Below, one piece after another: positions 49,523 through 56,184 of a DNA stretch of 56,184 nt; the first letter of the stretch is position 1; each line of letters starts with the position of its first letter. Origin of the DNA: JBCBKP01 sp038521625. Its GTDB lineage: Bacteria; Planctomycetota; Phycisphaerae; Phycisphaerales; UBA1924. The notes under the pieces were generated by a model that was not told where the DNA came from, ran no database searches, and worked only from the letters and a program-made list of their open reading frames with translations. The translations under genes were made by a program, and so were the position numbers. The stretch spans positions 1 through 56,184 of the forward strand of contig JBCBKP010000022.1 of NCBI GenBank assembly GCA_038521625.1, read 5' to 3'.

Positions 49523-51313
49523 ATGACGACCATCGACAGCCAGCACGACCTCGCCCACGGCGGCCACGACCACCACGAGGGGTCCTACCTGACCTCGCGC
49601 GGCTCGATCATCGCCGATATCGTCAACTGGGCGACCACCGTCGATCACAAGAAGATCGGCGTGATGTACCTGTTCGCCGTCCTGTTCATGTTCTTCCTCG
49701 GGGGCGTCGCGGCGCTCGCGCTGCGGATCGAGCTCCTCGACCCGCCGCGTCTGCAGGTGCTCGCGGACGGCACGCAGGCGATCACCGGTCTCAACATCAC
49801 CCCGGCGCTCGGCGCAGACCCCGAGGACCTCGCGCAGAACAACCTCTATTACAACCGGCTCTTCTCCGCCCACGGCGTGATCATGACGTTCATGTTCCTC
49901 GTCCCGTCGATCCCGGCGAGCCTGGGCAACTTCTTCCTGCCGCTGCTGCTCGGCGCCAAGGACGTCGCGTTCCCGCGCCTGAACCTGCTGAGCTGGTACA
50001 TCTACATCGCCGGCTCGATCTTCGGCCTCGCCTCGCTCCTGTTCGGCGGCGTCGACACCGGCTGGACGTTCTACACGCCTTACTCGACGACGACCGACGC
50101 CGAGCACTGGCGGACGCTCTCCATGATCATGGCGGCGTTCGTGCTCGGGTTCAGCTCGATCCTGACCGGGCTCAATTTCATCGTCACGGTGCACAAGCTC
50201 CGGGCGCCGGGCATGGGCTGGTTCGACATGCCGCTCTTCGTCTGGGCTGTCTACGCCACCAGCATCATCCAGGTGCTCGCGACGCCGGTCATCGGCGTCA
50301 CGCTGCTGCTGCTCCTGATCGAGCGTGTCCTCAAGGTCGGGATCTTCGACCCCGGCATGGGCGGCGACCCCGTGCTCTACCAGCACTTCTTTCGGTTCTA
50401 CTCGCACCCCGTGGTGTACGTGATGATCCTGCCGGCCATGGGCGTGATCTCCGAGATGCTCTCGGTCCACGCCCGCAAGCCGATCTTCGGCTACCGCGCC
50501 ATCGCCTTCAGCTCGATCGGCATCGCCGCGGTGAGCTTCATGGTGTGGGGCCACCACATGTTCACCTCGATGGGCGAGCTGGCGGCCACGCTCTTCAGCG
50601 CCCTGACCTTCCTCGTCGCGATCCCGACCGCCATCAAGGTCTTCAACTGGATCGCCACGCTCTACAAGGGCTCGATCGCGATCAACACGCCGATGCTCTA
50701 CACGCTCGGATTCCTCTTCCTCTTCTCGATCGGCGGCCTGACCGGACTGCCGCTCGGCGCGCTCGCGACCGACCTGCACCTGCACGACAGCTACTTCGTC
50801 GTCGCCCACTTTCACTACGTCATGATGGGCGGCACCGTGATCGCCTTCGTCGGCGCGATCCACCACTACTGGCCCAAGATGTTCGGGCGCATGTACGACG
50901 AGCGCTGGGCCCAGGCGTCTTTCTGGCTCGTCTTCATCGGCTTCAACGTCACGTTCTTCACGCAGTTCTTCCTGGGCACCCAGGGCATGCCGCGTCGGTA
51001 CGCCGGCTACGCCGACGAATTCCAGCTGCTGCACCAGATCTCGACCTACGGCTCCTGGCTCATCGGGCTCGGCTTCCTGGGCCACCTGCTGACCTTCGTC
51101 ACCAGCCTCGTCGTCGGCCCCAAGGCGCCGCCGAACCCCTGGGGCGGGCTGACGCTCGAGTGGGAGGCCGAGTCGCCGCCCGTCGAGCACAACTTCCACC
51201 AGGAGCCCGTCGTCCGCCACGGCCCGTACGACTTCGACCGCGTCGTGCCGCCGCACTGCGACGAGAAGGACTTCCCGCTGCCGGACCAGGACGAGGTCGC
51301 CCGCGTCCACTGA
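49523..51313 (+). CDS. coxA: cytochrome c oxidase subunit I, A2 (YS-motif) type
   Basis: The 596-residue protein has about twelve helices, the heme a/a3 and CuB ligands (FSAHGVIM, WGHHMF, VVAHFHYVMMGG) and the cross-linked His-Tyr pair H295/Y299. The Glu of the D-channel (HPEVY in A1 enzymes) is replaced: the sequence reads YSHPVVY (293-299), the YS motif of A2 enzymes such as those of Rhodothermus and Thermus. It reduces O2 to water and pumps protons. The N-terminus is His-rich (HDLAHGGHDHH). Confidence 0.96.
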   Translation: MTTIDSQHDLAHGGHDHHEGSYLTSRGSIIADIVNWATTVDHKKIGVMYLFAVLFMFFLGGVAALALRIELLDPPRLQVLADGTQAITGLNITPALGADPEDLAQNNLYYNRLFSAHGVIMTFMFLVPSIPASLGNFFLPLLLGAKDVAFPRLNLLSWYIYIAGSIFGLASLLFGGVDTGWTFYTPYSTTTDAEHWRTLSMIMAAFVLGFSSILTGLNFIVTVHKLRAPGMGWFDMPLFVWAVYATSIIQVLATPVIGVTLLLLLIERVLKVGIFDPGMGGDPVLYQHFFRFYSHPVVYVMILPAMGVISEMLSVHARKPIFGYRAIAFSSIGIAAVSFMVWGHHMFTSMGELAATLFSALTFLVAIPTAIKVFNWIATLYKGSIAINTPMLYTLGFLFLFSIGGLTGLPLGALATDLHLHDSYFVVAHFHYVMMGGTVIAFVGAIHHYWPKMFGRMYDERWAQASFWLVFIGFNVTFFTQFFLGTQGMPRRYAGYADEFQLLHQISTYGSWLIGLGFLGHLLTFVTSLVVGPKAPPNPWGGLTLEWEAESPPVEHNFHQEPVVRHGPYDFDRVVPPHCDEKDFPLPDQDEVARVH

Positions 51314-51340
51314 CCGAACCGCCACCACGGGGATGAAGAC

Positions 51341-52033
51341 GTGACCACGATCGACCCGCAAGCCGAGCCGGCCCTCGCCAAGCCAAAGGGCATGCGCTGG
51401 GAGAGCTACGTCCACGGCCACCACTGGCGCAACGCCGACGACGAGTTCGATGCCGCCAAGCTCGGCATGTGGCTCTTCCTCTCGACCGAGGTCCTGCTGT
51501 TCGCCGGCGTGTTCGTCAGCTACGCGATCATGCGGATGAAGTACCCCGAGGCGTTCATCAACGGCTCGGGCTACCTCGACGTGAAGTGGGGCCTGACCAA
51601 TACGTTCGTGCTGCTCGCCTCCTCGTTCACCGTCGCGTGGGCCGTCCGCGCGGCGCAGCTCAACCAGCGCAAGGTCCTGATCGCCAACCTGATTTTCACG
51701 CTGCTCTGCGCGGTGGCGTTCTTCGGCATCAAGCTGATCTTCGAGTACATCCCCAAGTGGTCCGAGGGCAAGCGCCCCGGCGAGTGGTTCAGCTACCCCT
51801 ACGCCCACGACCCGCACGAGCACATCTGGTGGGGCATCTACTACATCGCGACCGGAATCCACGCGCTGCACGTGCTGATCGGCGCCGGCCTGCTCACCTG
51901 GGTCCTCGTCCGATCGGGGATGGGCAAGTACGGGCCCAAGAACTACGCCATGGTCGAGACCTCGGGCCTCTACTGGCACCTGGTCGACCTCGTCTGGATC
52001 TTCCTCTTCCCCCTGCTCTACCTGATCCACTGA
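51341..52033 (+). CDS. coxC: cytochrome c oxidase subunit III
   Basis: A GTG start gives 230 residues with five transmembrane helices, the core of subunit III: KLGMWLFLSTEVLLFAGVF, TNTFVLLASSFTVAWAVRA, GIHALHVLIGAGLL and YWHLVDLVWIFLFPLLYL. The two N-terminal helices of long subunit III are missing, as in other A2-type operons. It stabilises subunit I. Ends ten bases before the next gene. Confidence 0.94.
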   Translation: MTTIDPQAEPALAKPKGMRWESYVHGHHWRNADDEFDAAKLGMWLFLSTEVLLFAGVFVSYAIMRMKYPEAFINGSGYLDVKWGLTNTFVLLASSFTVAWAVRAAQLNQRKVLIANLIFTLLCAVAFFGIKLIFEYIPKWSEGKRPGEWFSYPYAHDPHEHIWWGIYYIATGIHALHVLIGAGLLTWVLVRSGMGKYGPKNYAMVETSGLYWHLVDLVWIFLFPLLYLIH

Positions 52034-52043
52034 GGAGACGCCC

Positions 52044-52898
52044 GTGACGCACCAAGCCCCGAACCCCGGCGACCCCAACTACGACTGGTCCGACCCTCAC
52101 GGGTTCCACCACGATACCGAGGGTCACGAGACCCACGGCCACCACGTCTCCAGCCTCCGGCTGCTCGTCCTCGTGCTCGCCGCGCTCTGCTTCTTCACGC
52201 TGCTCACGGTCTGGGTCGCCGCGGGCGAGTCGCTGGTCATCCACCAGCTCGGCATCCCGATCACGCAGCTCACCAACGTGCTGATCGCCATGGGCATCGC
52301 CTCGGTCAAGGCCTATCTGGTCATGGCCTACTTCATGCACCTCAAGCACGACACGCCGCTGAACACCTACATCATGCTCTTCACCTTCGCGGTCCTCGCG
52401 CTGTTCCTGACGTTCCCGGCGCTCGACCTCGGCAACCGTGGCCTGATCACGCCTTACAAGGACGAGGTCCCCTCGCCGGGCGGCTCCGGCGTCGGCGTGA
52501 ACATCGCCGCGGCCAACGGCGACGGCGAGTCCGCCCTGTCGGGCAACATCGTCGACGAGGCCCGCAACCGCGCGATCGCCGAGATGGGGCCCAAGGACTT
52601 CTGGTTCACCTTCTACAAGAAGGACCTCGAGCACGCCGCCAAATACGGCCACGGCCTCGACCACGTGCACCGCTTCCACGCCGACGAGTCGGACTACTTC
52701 TCGAAGTGGCTCGAGGACGGCACCGAGAAGGGCGCCGCCTATCTCGCCGGCAAGATGGGCCTCGAGGACCACGCCGGCCACGGGTCCGGTGGGGTCTCCA
52801 GCCCCGACGAACGTGTCGTCCGCACGGGCATCACCGAGGGCCTGTTCGACGAACACACGGACCACAGCGACGACAGCCACGCGGGCGACGACCACTGA
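52044..52898 (+). CDS. coxD: cytochrome c oxidase subunit IV with long His-rich C-terminal extension
   Basis: Residues about 30-130 have the three-helix prokaryotic COX4 fold (RLLVLVLAALCFFTLLTVWV, MGIASVKAYLVMAYFMHLKHD, IMLFTFAVLALFLTFPALDL). Such subunits are about 100 residues; this one has 284. The extra ~150 residues after the last helix contain a helical stretch (EARNRAIAEMGPKDFWFTFY) and many His/Asp near the end (DEHTDHSDDSHAGDDH). The location relative to the membrane is not certain; a metal- or proton-related role is conjecture. GTG start. Confidence 0.85.
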   Translation: MTHQAPNPGDPNYDWSDPHGFHHDTEGHETHGHHVSSLRLLVLVLAALCFFTLLTVWVAAGESLVIHQLGIPITQLTNVLIAMGIASVKAYLVMAYFMHLKHDTPLNTYIMLFTFAVLALFLTFPALDLGNRGLITPYKDEVPSPGGSGVGVNIAAANGDGESALSGNIVDEARNRAIAEMGPKDFWFTFYKKDLEHAAKYGHGLDHVHRFHADESDYFSKWLEDGTEKGAAYLAGKMGLEDHAGHGSGGVSSPDERVVRTGITEGLFDEHTDHSDDSHAGDDH

Positions 52899-52931
52899 CG
52901 AGACAGGTCGTCCGCCCCGCCGAAGGACGCG

Positions 52932-53846
52932 ATGACCGACACCCCCGCAACCGGCAGACAACCCCGCACCCAGCGCATGGTCGGCCTCACGCTCGCCGTG
53001 GCGTTCCTCGCGCTCCTGGGGGCCTCGGGGATCGAACTCGGCCGGCGCATCGCCCGGTACAACGACGAGCACGCCAAGACGATCTGGTACTTCATCCAGG
53101 TCGGCGAGACCGAGTTCGGCTTCCTGAACCGCCAGGTCCGCATCGAGGCCACGCTCGATGAGTCGACCGAGCGCACCGGCGACGGCACGGTCACGCTCAG
53201 CTACGGCGACGACGCCGAGACCTTCGGCATCGCCGTCCCCCGCGAGCTCGCGCTGCCCGGTCTGGACCGGTTCACCGACTGGATGGGCGTCTACTTCTTC
53301 GCCGACTCGCAGGACCGGCCGCTGCGCGAGTTCCGCGAACTCGTCCGCACCGGCGACATCCCGCTCCGCTGCGTCGTGGTGACGCGCGTCCCCCAGCCCG
53401 GCACGGCCGAGGACGGGCGGTTCAACCTCGAGATCGACCCCGAGGACTGGGGCTGGGGCGAGACCATGCGCGACCGCTGGCGGTTCGTGTTCTACGAGCT
53501 GCTGCCAGCGGGCGGGATCGAGACGACCGAGCTGAAGTTCCCCGAGAGCGGCAAGTCGTTCTACCGGCGCCGCGTCGAGGCCTACCGCAAGGGCCTGCCC
53601 GAGCCCGAGCGTGACCCGACCGAGCTCGACGAGGGCACCTGGCAGTGGGACGCCGCGCTCCGCGTCATGCCCCGCCCGCCGGCGATCACGCACGAGGAGC
53701 AGGCGCTGCTGAGCGCCGGATGGACGCTGCCCGCCGCGTCGCTGGGCGCTCTGGGCTTCGTCGTCTCGCTCGCGTTCGCGTTCGCGCCGCAGCGGCGCAG
53801 GGGCGAGATCGATCACGCGGATCACGCCGACTCAGCGACCGCGTAG
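52932..53846 (+). CDS. unknown protein with two terminal membrane helices, end of the respiratory operon
   Basis: The 304-residue protein has a helix at about 16-36 (MVGLTLAVAFLALLGASGIE) and one near the C-terminus (about 262-285), enclosing a soluble domain of about 220 residues probably outside the cytoplasm. Conserved-looking parts are WYFIQVGETEFGFLNR and FYELLPAGGIETTEL. No cofactor motif is present. Located 33 bases after coxD, it may be an accessory or assembly protein of the oxidase; this is guilt by position only. Confidence 0.6.
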   Translation: MTDTPATGRQPRTQRMVGLTLAVAFLALLGASGIELGRRIARYNDEHAKTIWYFIQVGETEFGFLNRQVRIEATLDESTERTGDGTVTLSYGDDAETFGIAVPRELALPGLDRFTDWMGVYFFADSQDRPLREFRELVRTGDIPLRCVVVTRVPQPGTAEDGRFNLEIDPEDWGWGETMRDRWRFVFYELLPAGGIETTELKFPESGKSFYRRRVEAYRKGLPEPERDPTELDEGTWQWDAALRVMPRPPAITHEEQALLSAGWTLPAASLGALGFVVSLAFAFAPQRRRGEIDHADHADSATA

Positions 53847-53853
53847 CGGGCCC

Positions 53854-53874
53854 GTCGCGACCCGGGGTCGTGAC
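53854..53874 (+). terminator. hairpin after the respiratory operon
   Basis: GTCGCGAC-CCGGG-GTCGTGAC pairs over 8 bp (one G-T), starting 8 bases after the last stop codon. No T-tract follows, so this is a candidate only. Confidence 0.35.
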
Positions 53875-54005
53875 TCAGACAAGCCGCACGCGAGCGGTCG
53901 AACCCTCACGACCGGATCTCGCAACACAAAGAAGGGCCGGCCGGCACCGCCGACCGACCCCCGTGATTCACGCACTCGTTTGGCCGACCGCGACGCGGAG
54001 CTTCA

Positions 54006-54033
54006 GATCCGCGACCGGGGTCGCGACCGGATC
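54006..54033. repeat. nested inverted repeat downstream of ompA-like gene
   Basis: GATCCG at the left and CGGATC at the right enclose a second dyad, CGACC-GG-GGTCG. It lies between the convergent unknown protein and OmpA-like genes. Confidence 0.4.
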
Positions 54034-54041
54034 GTTCTCGT

Positions 54042-54096
54042 CGCCGGAGGGCGGCGACTCAGTCGTTTCTCGCCGCCGGACGGCGGCGACTCGGTC
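54042..54096. repeat. two copies of a 23-base hairpin-forming repeat at the 3' end of the OmpA-like gene
   Basis: 54042-54064 and 54074-54096 match at 21 of 23 bases (CGCCGGA-GGCGGCGACTC core) with a period of 32. The second copy forms an 8-bp stem TCGCCGCC-GGAC-GGCGGCGA and runs into the stop codon of the OmpA-like gene. They may act as a bidirectional terminator or mRNA-stability element. Confidence 0.6.
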
Positions 54097-54949
54097 ACTT
54101 GATCGGATCGAGCGGCGTCGTCCGCACCGGCTCCTGCACCTGACGCTGCCCGGTCGGCGTCGCGTCGCTCGCCGGCACCAGGAAGATCTCCACGCGACGG
54201 TTGCCCGCCGTGCCGCCGGTCGGGTTGTTGGGAACCAGCGGGCGGTGCTCGCCCCAGCCCGAGGCCATGATCCGCTCCGCCGGCACGCCGAGATCACGCA
54301 GCTCGCCGCGGACCGAGATCGCGCGGTGCACCGAGAGGTGCATGTTCGTCGGGTGGCGACGCTGGGTGTTCGCGCTGGGGTTCTGGCTGTCGGTGTGGCC
54401 GACGATCATCACGTCGTAGCCCGAGGCCTGGCGCGAGTTCAGCACGTCGGCCAGCGCCGAGAGGCTGTCGCGCGCCTCGCTCCGCAGCTCGGCCGAGCCC
54501 GAGGCGAACGTCAGGTCGCTCGAGAACCGCAGCATGCCGCGCTGCGAGTCGTACGTGATCCGGTCCGGGTACGCGCTCGCGAGACGCTCGAGCGCCGAGC
54601 TGGTGATCGGATCGACCGAGCCGAAGTCCAGGTTCAGCAGCCGATTCTCGATGTTCTCGAGCTCGTCCACCGCCTCGGTGAGCTCGCCGCGGAGACGCTC
54701 GTTCTCGCCGCGGAGCTCGCGGACGCTCGTGCTCGCCGTGCCGCCGCTCGTGCGGAGCGAATCGACCAGCGACGAGAGCTCGCGGACCTCGGCCTCGAGC
54801 TCGGCGTTCTGGCTCGTCAGCGCGCGGTTCGCGTCGAGGCTCTCTTGGTAGGCCTGCTGGCTCGCGCAGCCGCCAAGCGTCCCGGCTCCGAGAGCGAGGG
54901 CGAGGACCTGCGGGCGAGCGAGACGGGCGAGGAAAGTGCGACGGGCCAT
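54095..54949 (-). CDS. OmpA-family peptidoglycan-binding lipoprotein
   Basis: A perfect AGGAGGT sits five bases before the ATG. The 284-residue lipoprotein (lipobox LGGC, C28) has a coiled-coil region at about 33-105 (Glu/Leu/Arg heptads) and an OmpA/MotB-like domain at about 140-270: FASGSAELRSEARDSLSALA, the signature VGHTDSQ, and GEHRPLVPNNPTGGTAGNRR ending RRVEIFLVP. It would tie the outer membrane to peptidoglycan, which also argues that this organism has a cell wall. A 7-bp hairpin (54971-54990) is in its leader. Confidence 0.9.
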   Translation of the reverse strand: MARRTFLARLARPQVLALALGAGTLGGCASQQAYQESLDANRALTSQNAELEAEVRELSSLVDSLRTSGGTASTSVRELRGENERLRGELTEAVDELENIENRLLNLDFGSVDPITSSALERLASAYPDRITYDSQRGMLRFSSDLTFASGSAELRSEARDSLSALADVLNSRQASGYDVMIVGHTDSQNPSANTQRRHPTNMHLSVHRAISVRGELRDLGVPAERIMASGWGEHRPLVPNNPTGGTAGNRRVEIFLVPASDATPTGQRQVQEPVRTTPLDPIK

Positions 54950-54970
54950 GCGATACCTCCTGGAGTTGCC

Positions 54971-54990
54971 CCCCGCGCTCCGTCGCGGGG
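54971..54990 (-). promoter_or_regulatory. perfect hairpin in the OmpA-like leader
   Basis: CCCCGCG-CTCCGT-CGCGGGG forms a 7-bp stem about 22 bases upstream of the OmpA-like start codon, just before the strong ribosome binding site. Confidence 0.4.
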
Positions 54991-55077
54991 AAGGTGCCGG
55001 TCATTTGCCCACGGCGCACGCCACCACCGCGCGTCGCCGCGAACAATCACCAGTATCGGAACCCCCGAAACAGACGC

Positions 55078-56184
55078 ATGAATCACCAACGGCCAGTCCA
55101 CAGGCGACTCAGAATCGATGCACAGGCGACCGCCGACGCATCCGGCACCCGTGAGGGGCCCGTCAGCCTCCTGATCGAGATCGAGGAGCCCGAGCCGCAG
55201 AATCGGCCCCACGACGGCACCCAGACGCGCGTCGTCCGCAGCGCGCGACTCCTCGCTGTCGGCGACCAGAGCCTGGAGGCCGACGAGGTCATCGACCGCC
55301 CGGGCGCCGTCCTGATCCCGGGGCTGGTCAACGCACACAGCCACCTCGATCTGACCGCGATCGGGCCGATCCCGCACGAACCCGCCGACGGCTTTGTCTC
55401 CTGGATTCAGCGGGTCCGAGACCTCCGGCCGTCAAACGAGACCGAGATCCGGAGTTCCGTCGCCGAGGGCGTCCGCCTCTCGCTCGCTGGGGGCGTCGTG
55501 GCCGTCGGAGACATCGCGGGGGCCGTCCAGGGCCGCCCGTCGCTGTTCGCTGCGGAGGCCCTCTCAGAATCCCCCCTCTGGGGCACCAGCTACGTCGAGC
55601 TCTTCGGCATCGGCGTGGCCTCGGAGACGACGCTGGCTGCGCTCCCCGACCTCGCCGGCCGCGTACGAGCCTGGCGCCGCCCGAGGCTCCGCCTCGGCCT
55701 CGAGCCGCATGCGCCGTACTCGGTCGCGCCGGACGTGTTCGAGGCCGTCGCCGCGCTCGGCCTGCCGCTCGCCACCCACCTCGCGGAGAGCCCGGAGGAA
55801 TCACGATTCGTGGCCGAGGGGGTCGGCCCGATGCGTAAGTTTCTAGAAATGCTTGATCTATGGGATGAAGGCGTCGCGGTCGGCGCGGGACGCACGCCGG
55901 TCGGGCACCTCGACTCGTTCTTGCGGAGCGCTGGCTCTCGATCGCTCGTCGTGCACTGCAACAATCTGTCAAAGAAAGACATACAGATTCTGGTCAATGC
56001 CCGGGCCATGGTCGCCTACTGCCCGCGTGCCTCGGCCTACTTCGACGCGCCCGGGGCGTTCGGGCCGCATCGATATCAGGAGCTCTTCGAGGCCGGCGTC
56101 GAGGTCTGTCTCGGGACGGACTCGATCCTGAATCTCGACACCCCGGACCGGATCAGCCCACTCGACGATGCCCGCCTGATCTAC
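55078..56184 (+). CDS. amidohydrolase family deaminase (3' partial)
   Basis: The ATG at 55078 opens a frame that runs without a stop to the window end (369 codons). The metal-dependent amidohydrolase pattern is complete so far: GLVNAHSHLD (HxH), LEPHAPYSV, LATHLAES (His), LVVHCNN (His) and CLGTDS (Asp), i.e. the cytosine-deaminase/SsnA/aminodeoxyfutalosine-deaminase branch. A role in futalosine-route menaquinone synthesis would suit the quinol-oxidising complex in this window, but the substrate cannot be fixed from sequence. It is divergent from the OmpA-like gene. Confidence 0.82.
   Translation, partial: MNHQRPVHRRLRIDAQATADASGTREGPVSLLIEIEEPEPQNRPHDGTQTRVVRSARLLAVGDQSLEADEVIDRPGAVLIPGLVNAHSHLDLTAIGPIPHEPADGFVSWIQRVRDLRPSNETEIRSSVAEGVRLSLAGGVVAVGDIAGAVQGRPSLFAAEALSESPLWGTSYVELFGIGVASETTLAALPDLAGRVRAWRRPRLRLGLEPHAPYSVAPDVFEAVAALGLPLATHLAESPEESRFVAEGVGPMRKFLEMLDLWDEGVAVGAGRTPVGHLDSFLRSAGSRSLVVHCNNLSKKDIQILVNARAMVAYCPRASAYFDAPGAFGPHRYQELFEAGVEVCLGTDSILNLDTPDRISPLDDARLIY

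Noticed and set aside
49382..52078. An 898-codon minus-strand frame opposite coxA and coxC
   Set aside because: Antisense to well-identified oxidase subunits; highly charged with no fold signature.

Overview
This window is chromosomal DNA from a GC-rich, Gram-negative-type bacterium, most likely a planctomycete of the class Phycisphaerae. The signs are: two secreted proteins ending in Cys-flanked 'GC-type' dockerin-like modules, a DUF1501/DUF1800 pair, a zinc-ribbon membrane protein of planctomycete style, a WaaA Kdo transferase (so lipid A/LPS), an OmpA-type lipoprotein, a PEP-CTERM-like secreted protein, and alternative complex III joined to a caa3 oxidase. Species assignment is inference. 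No IS element, prophage, CRISPR array or rRNA was seen. Two tRNAs (Lys-UUU, Gln-UUG) are present.

Layout. 1-6752: a co-oriented run of secreted degradative enzymes (GH128-like glucanase with lectin, Fn3 and dockerin-like modules, cut by the window start; PhoD-type phosphatase; GH16 glucanase; lipoprotein sulfatase). 6913-10917: a dockerin-bearing secreted protein, an aldose-epimerase-like enzyme and, convergent, an SGLT-type sugar symporter with a large acidic insertion. These three functions fit a polysaccharide-to-sugar uptake route. 11083-16902: waaA, tRNA-Lys, then a SNF2 helicase and a SWIM zinc-finger protein as an overlapping pair. 17196-23746: a small sorted surface protein, tRNA-Gln, then a translation/nucleotide block (glmU-like, prs, rplY/ctc, pth, rpsF, ssb, phosphoesterase, rplI) closed by a clear terminator. 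The usual rpsR gene is missing from this block.

23873-30229 (minus strand): a divergent sigma-70 factor, PilT, a membrane-anchored GspE-like protein whose ATPase motifs are broken, and a CvpA-like protein with a very large extracytoplasmic domain. 30775-33082: Mn-type superoxide dismutase and two membrane proteins of unknown role. 33099-36070 (minus): DUF1501 and DUF1800. 36249-37634 (minus): CtaA heme A synthase with an extra N-terminal membrane domain.

37877-53846: one long respiratory operon. actABCDEF encodes alternative complex III (quinol to cytochrome c electron transfer); then come a one-helix protein, a Sco copper chaperone, CoxII with fused cytochrome c, CoxI of the A2 (YS-motif) type, CoxIII, a CoxIV with an unusual His-rich tail, and an unknown membrane protein. 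CtaA, divergent from it, would supply heme A. The intergenic region holds an extended -10 element flanked by two perfect dyads. 54095-54949 (minus) is an OmpA-like lipoprotein and 55078 to the end is an amidohydrolase cut by the window edge.

The strongest leads for new biology are the pseudo-ATPase beside PilT (25746-27473), the sigma factor lacking the promoter-melting tryptophans, and the added domains on CoxIV, CtaA and the symporter.
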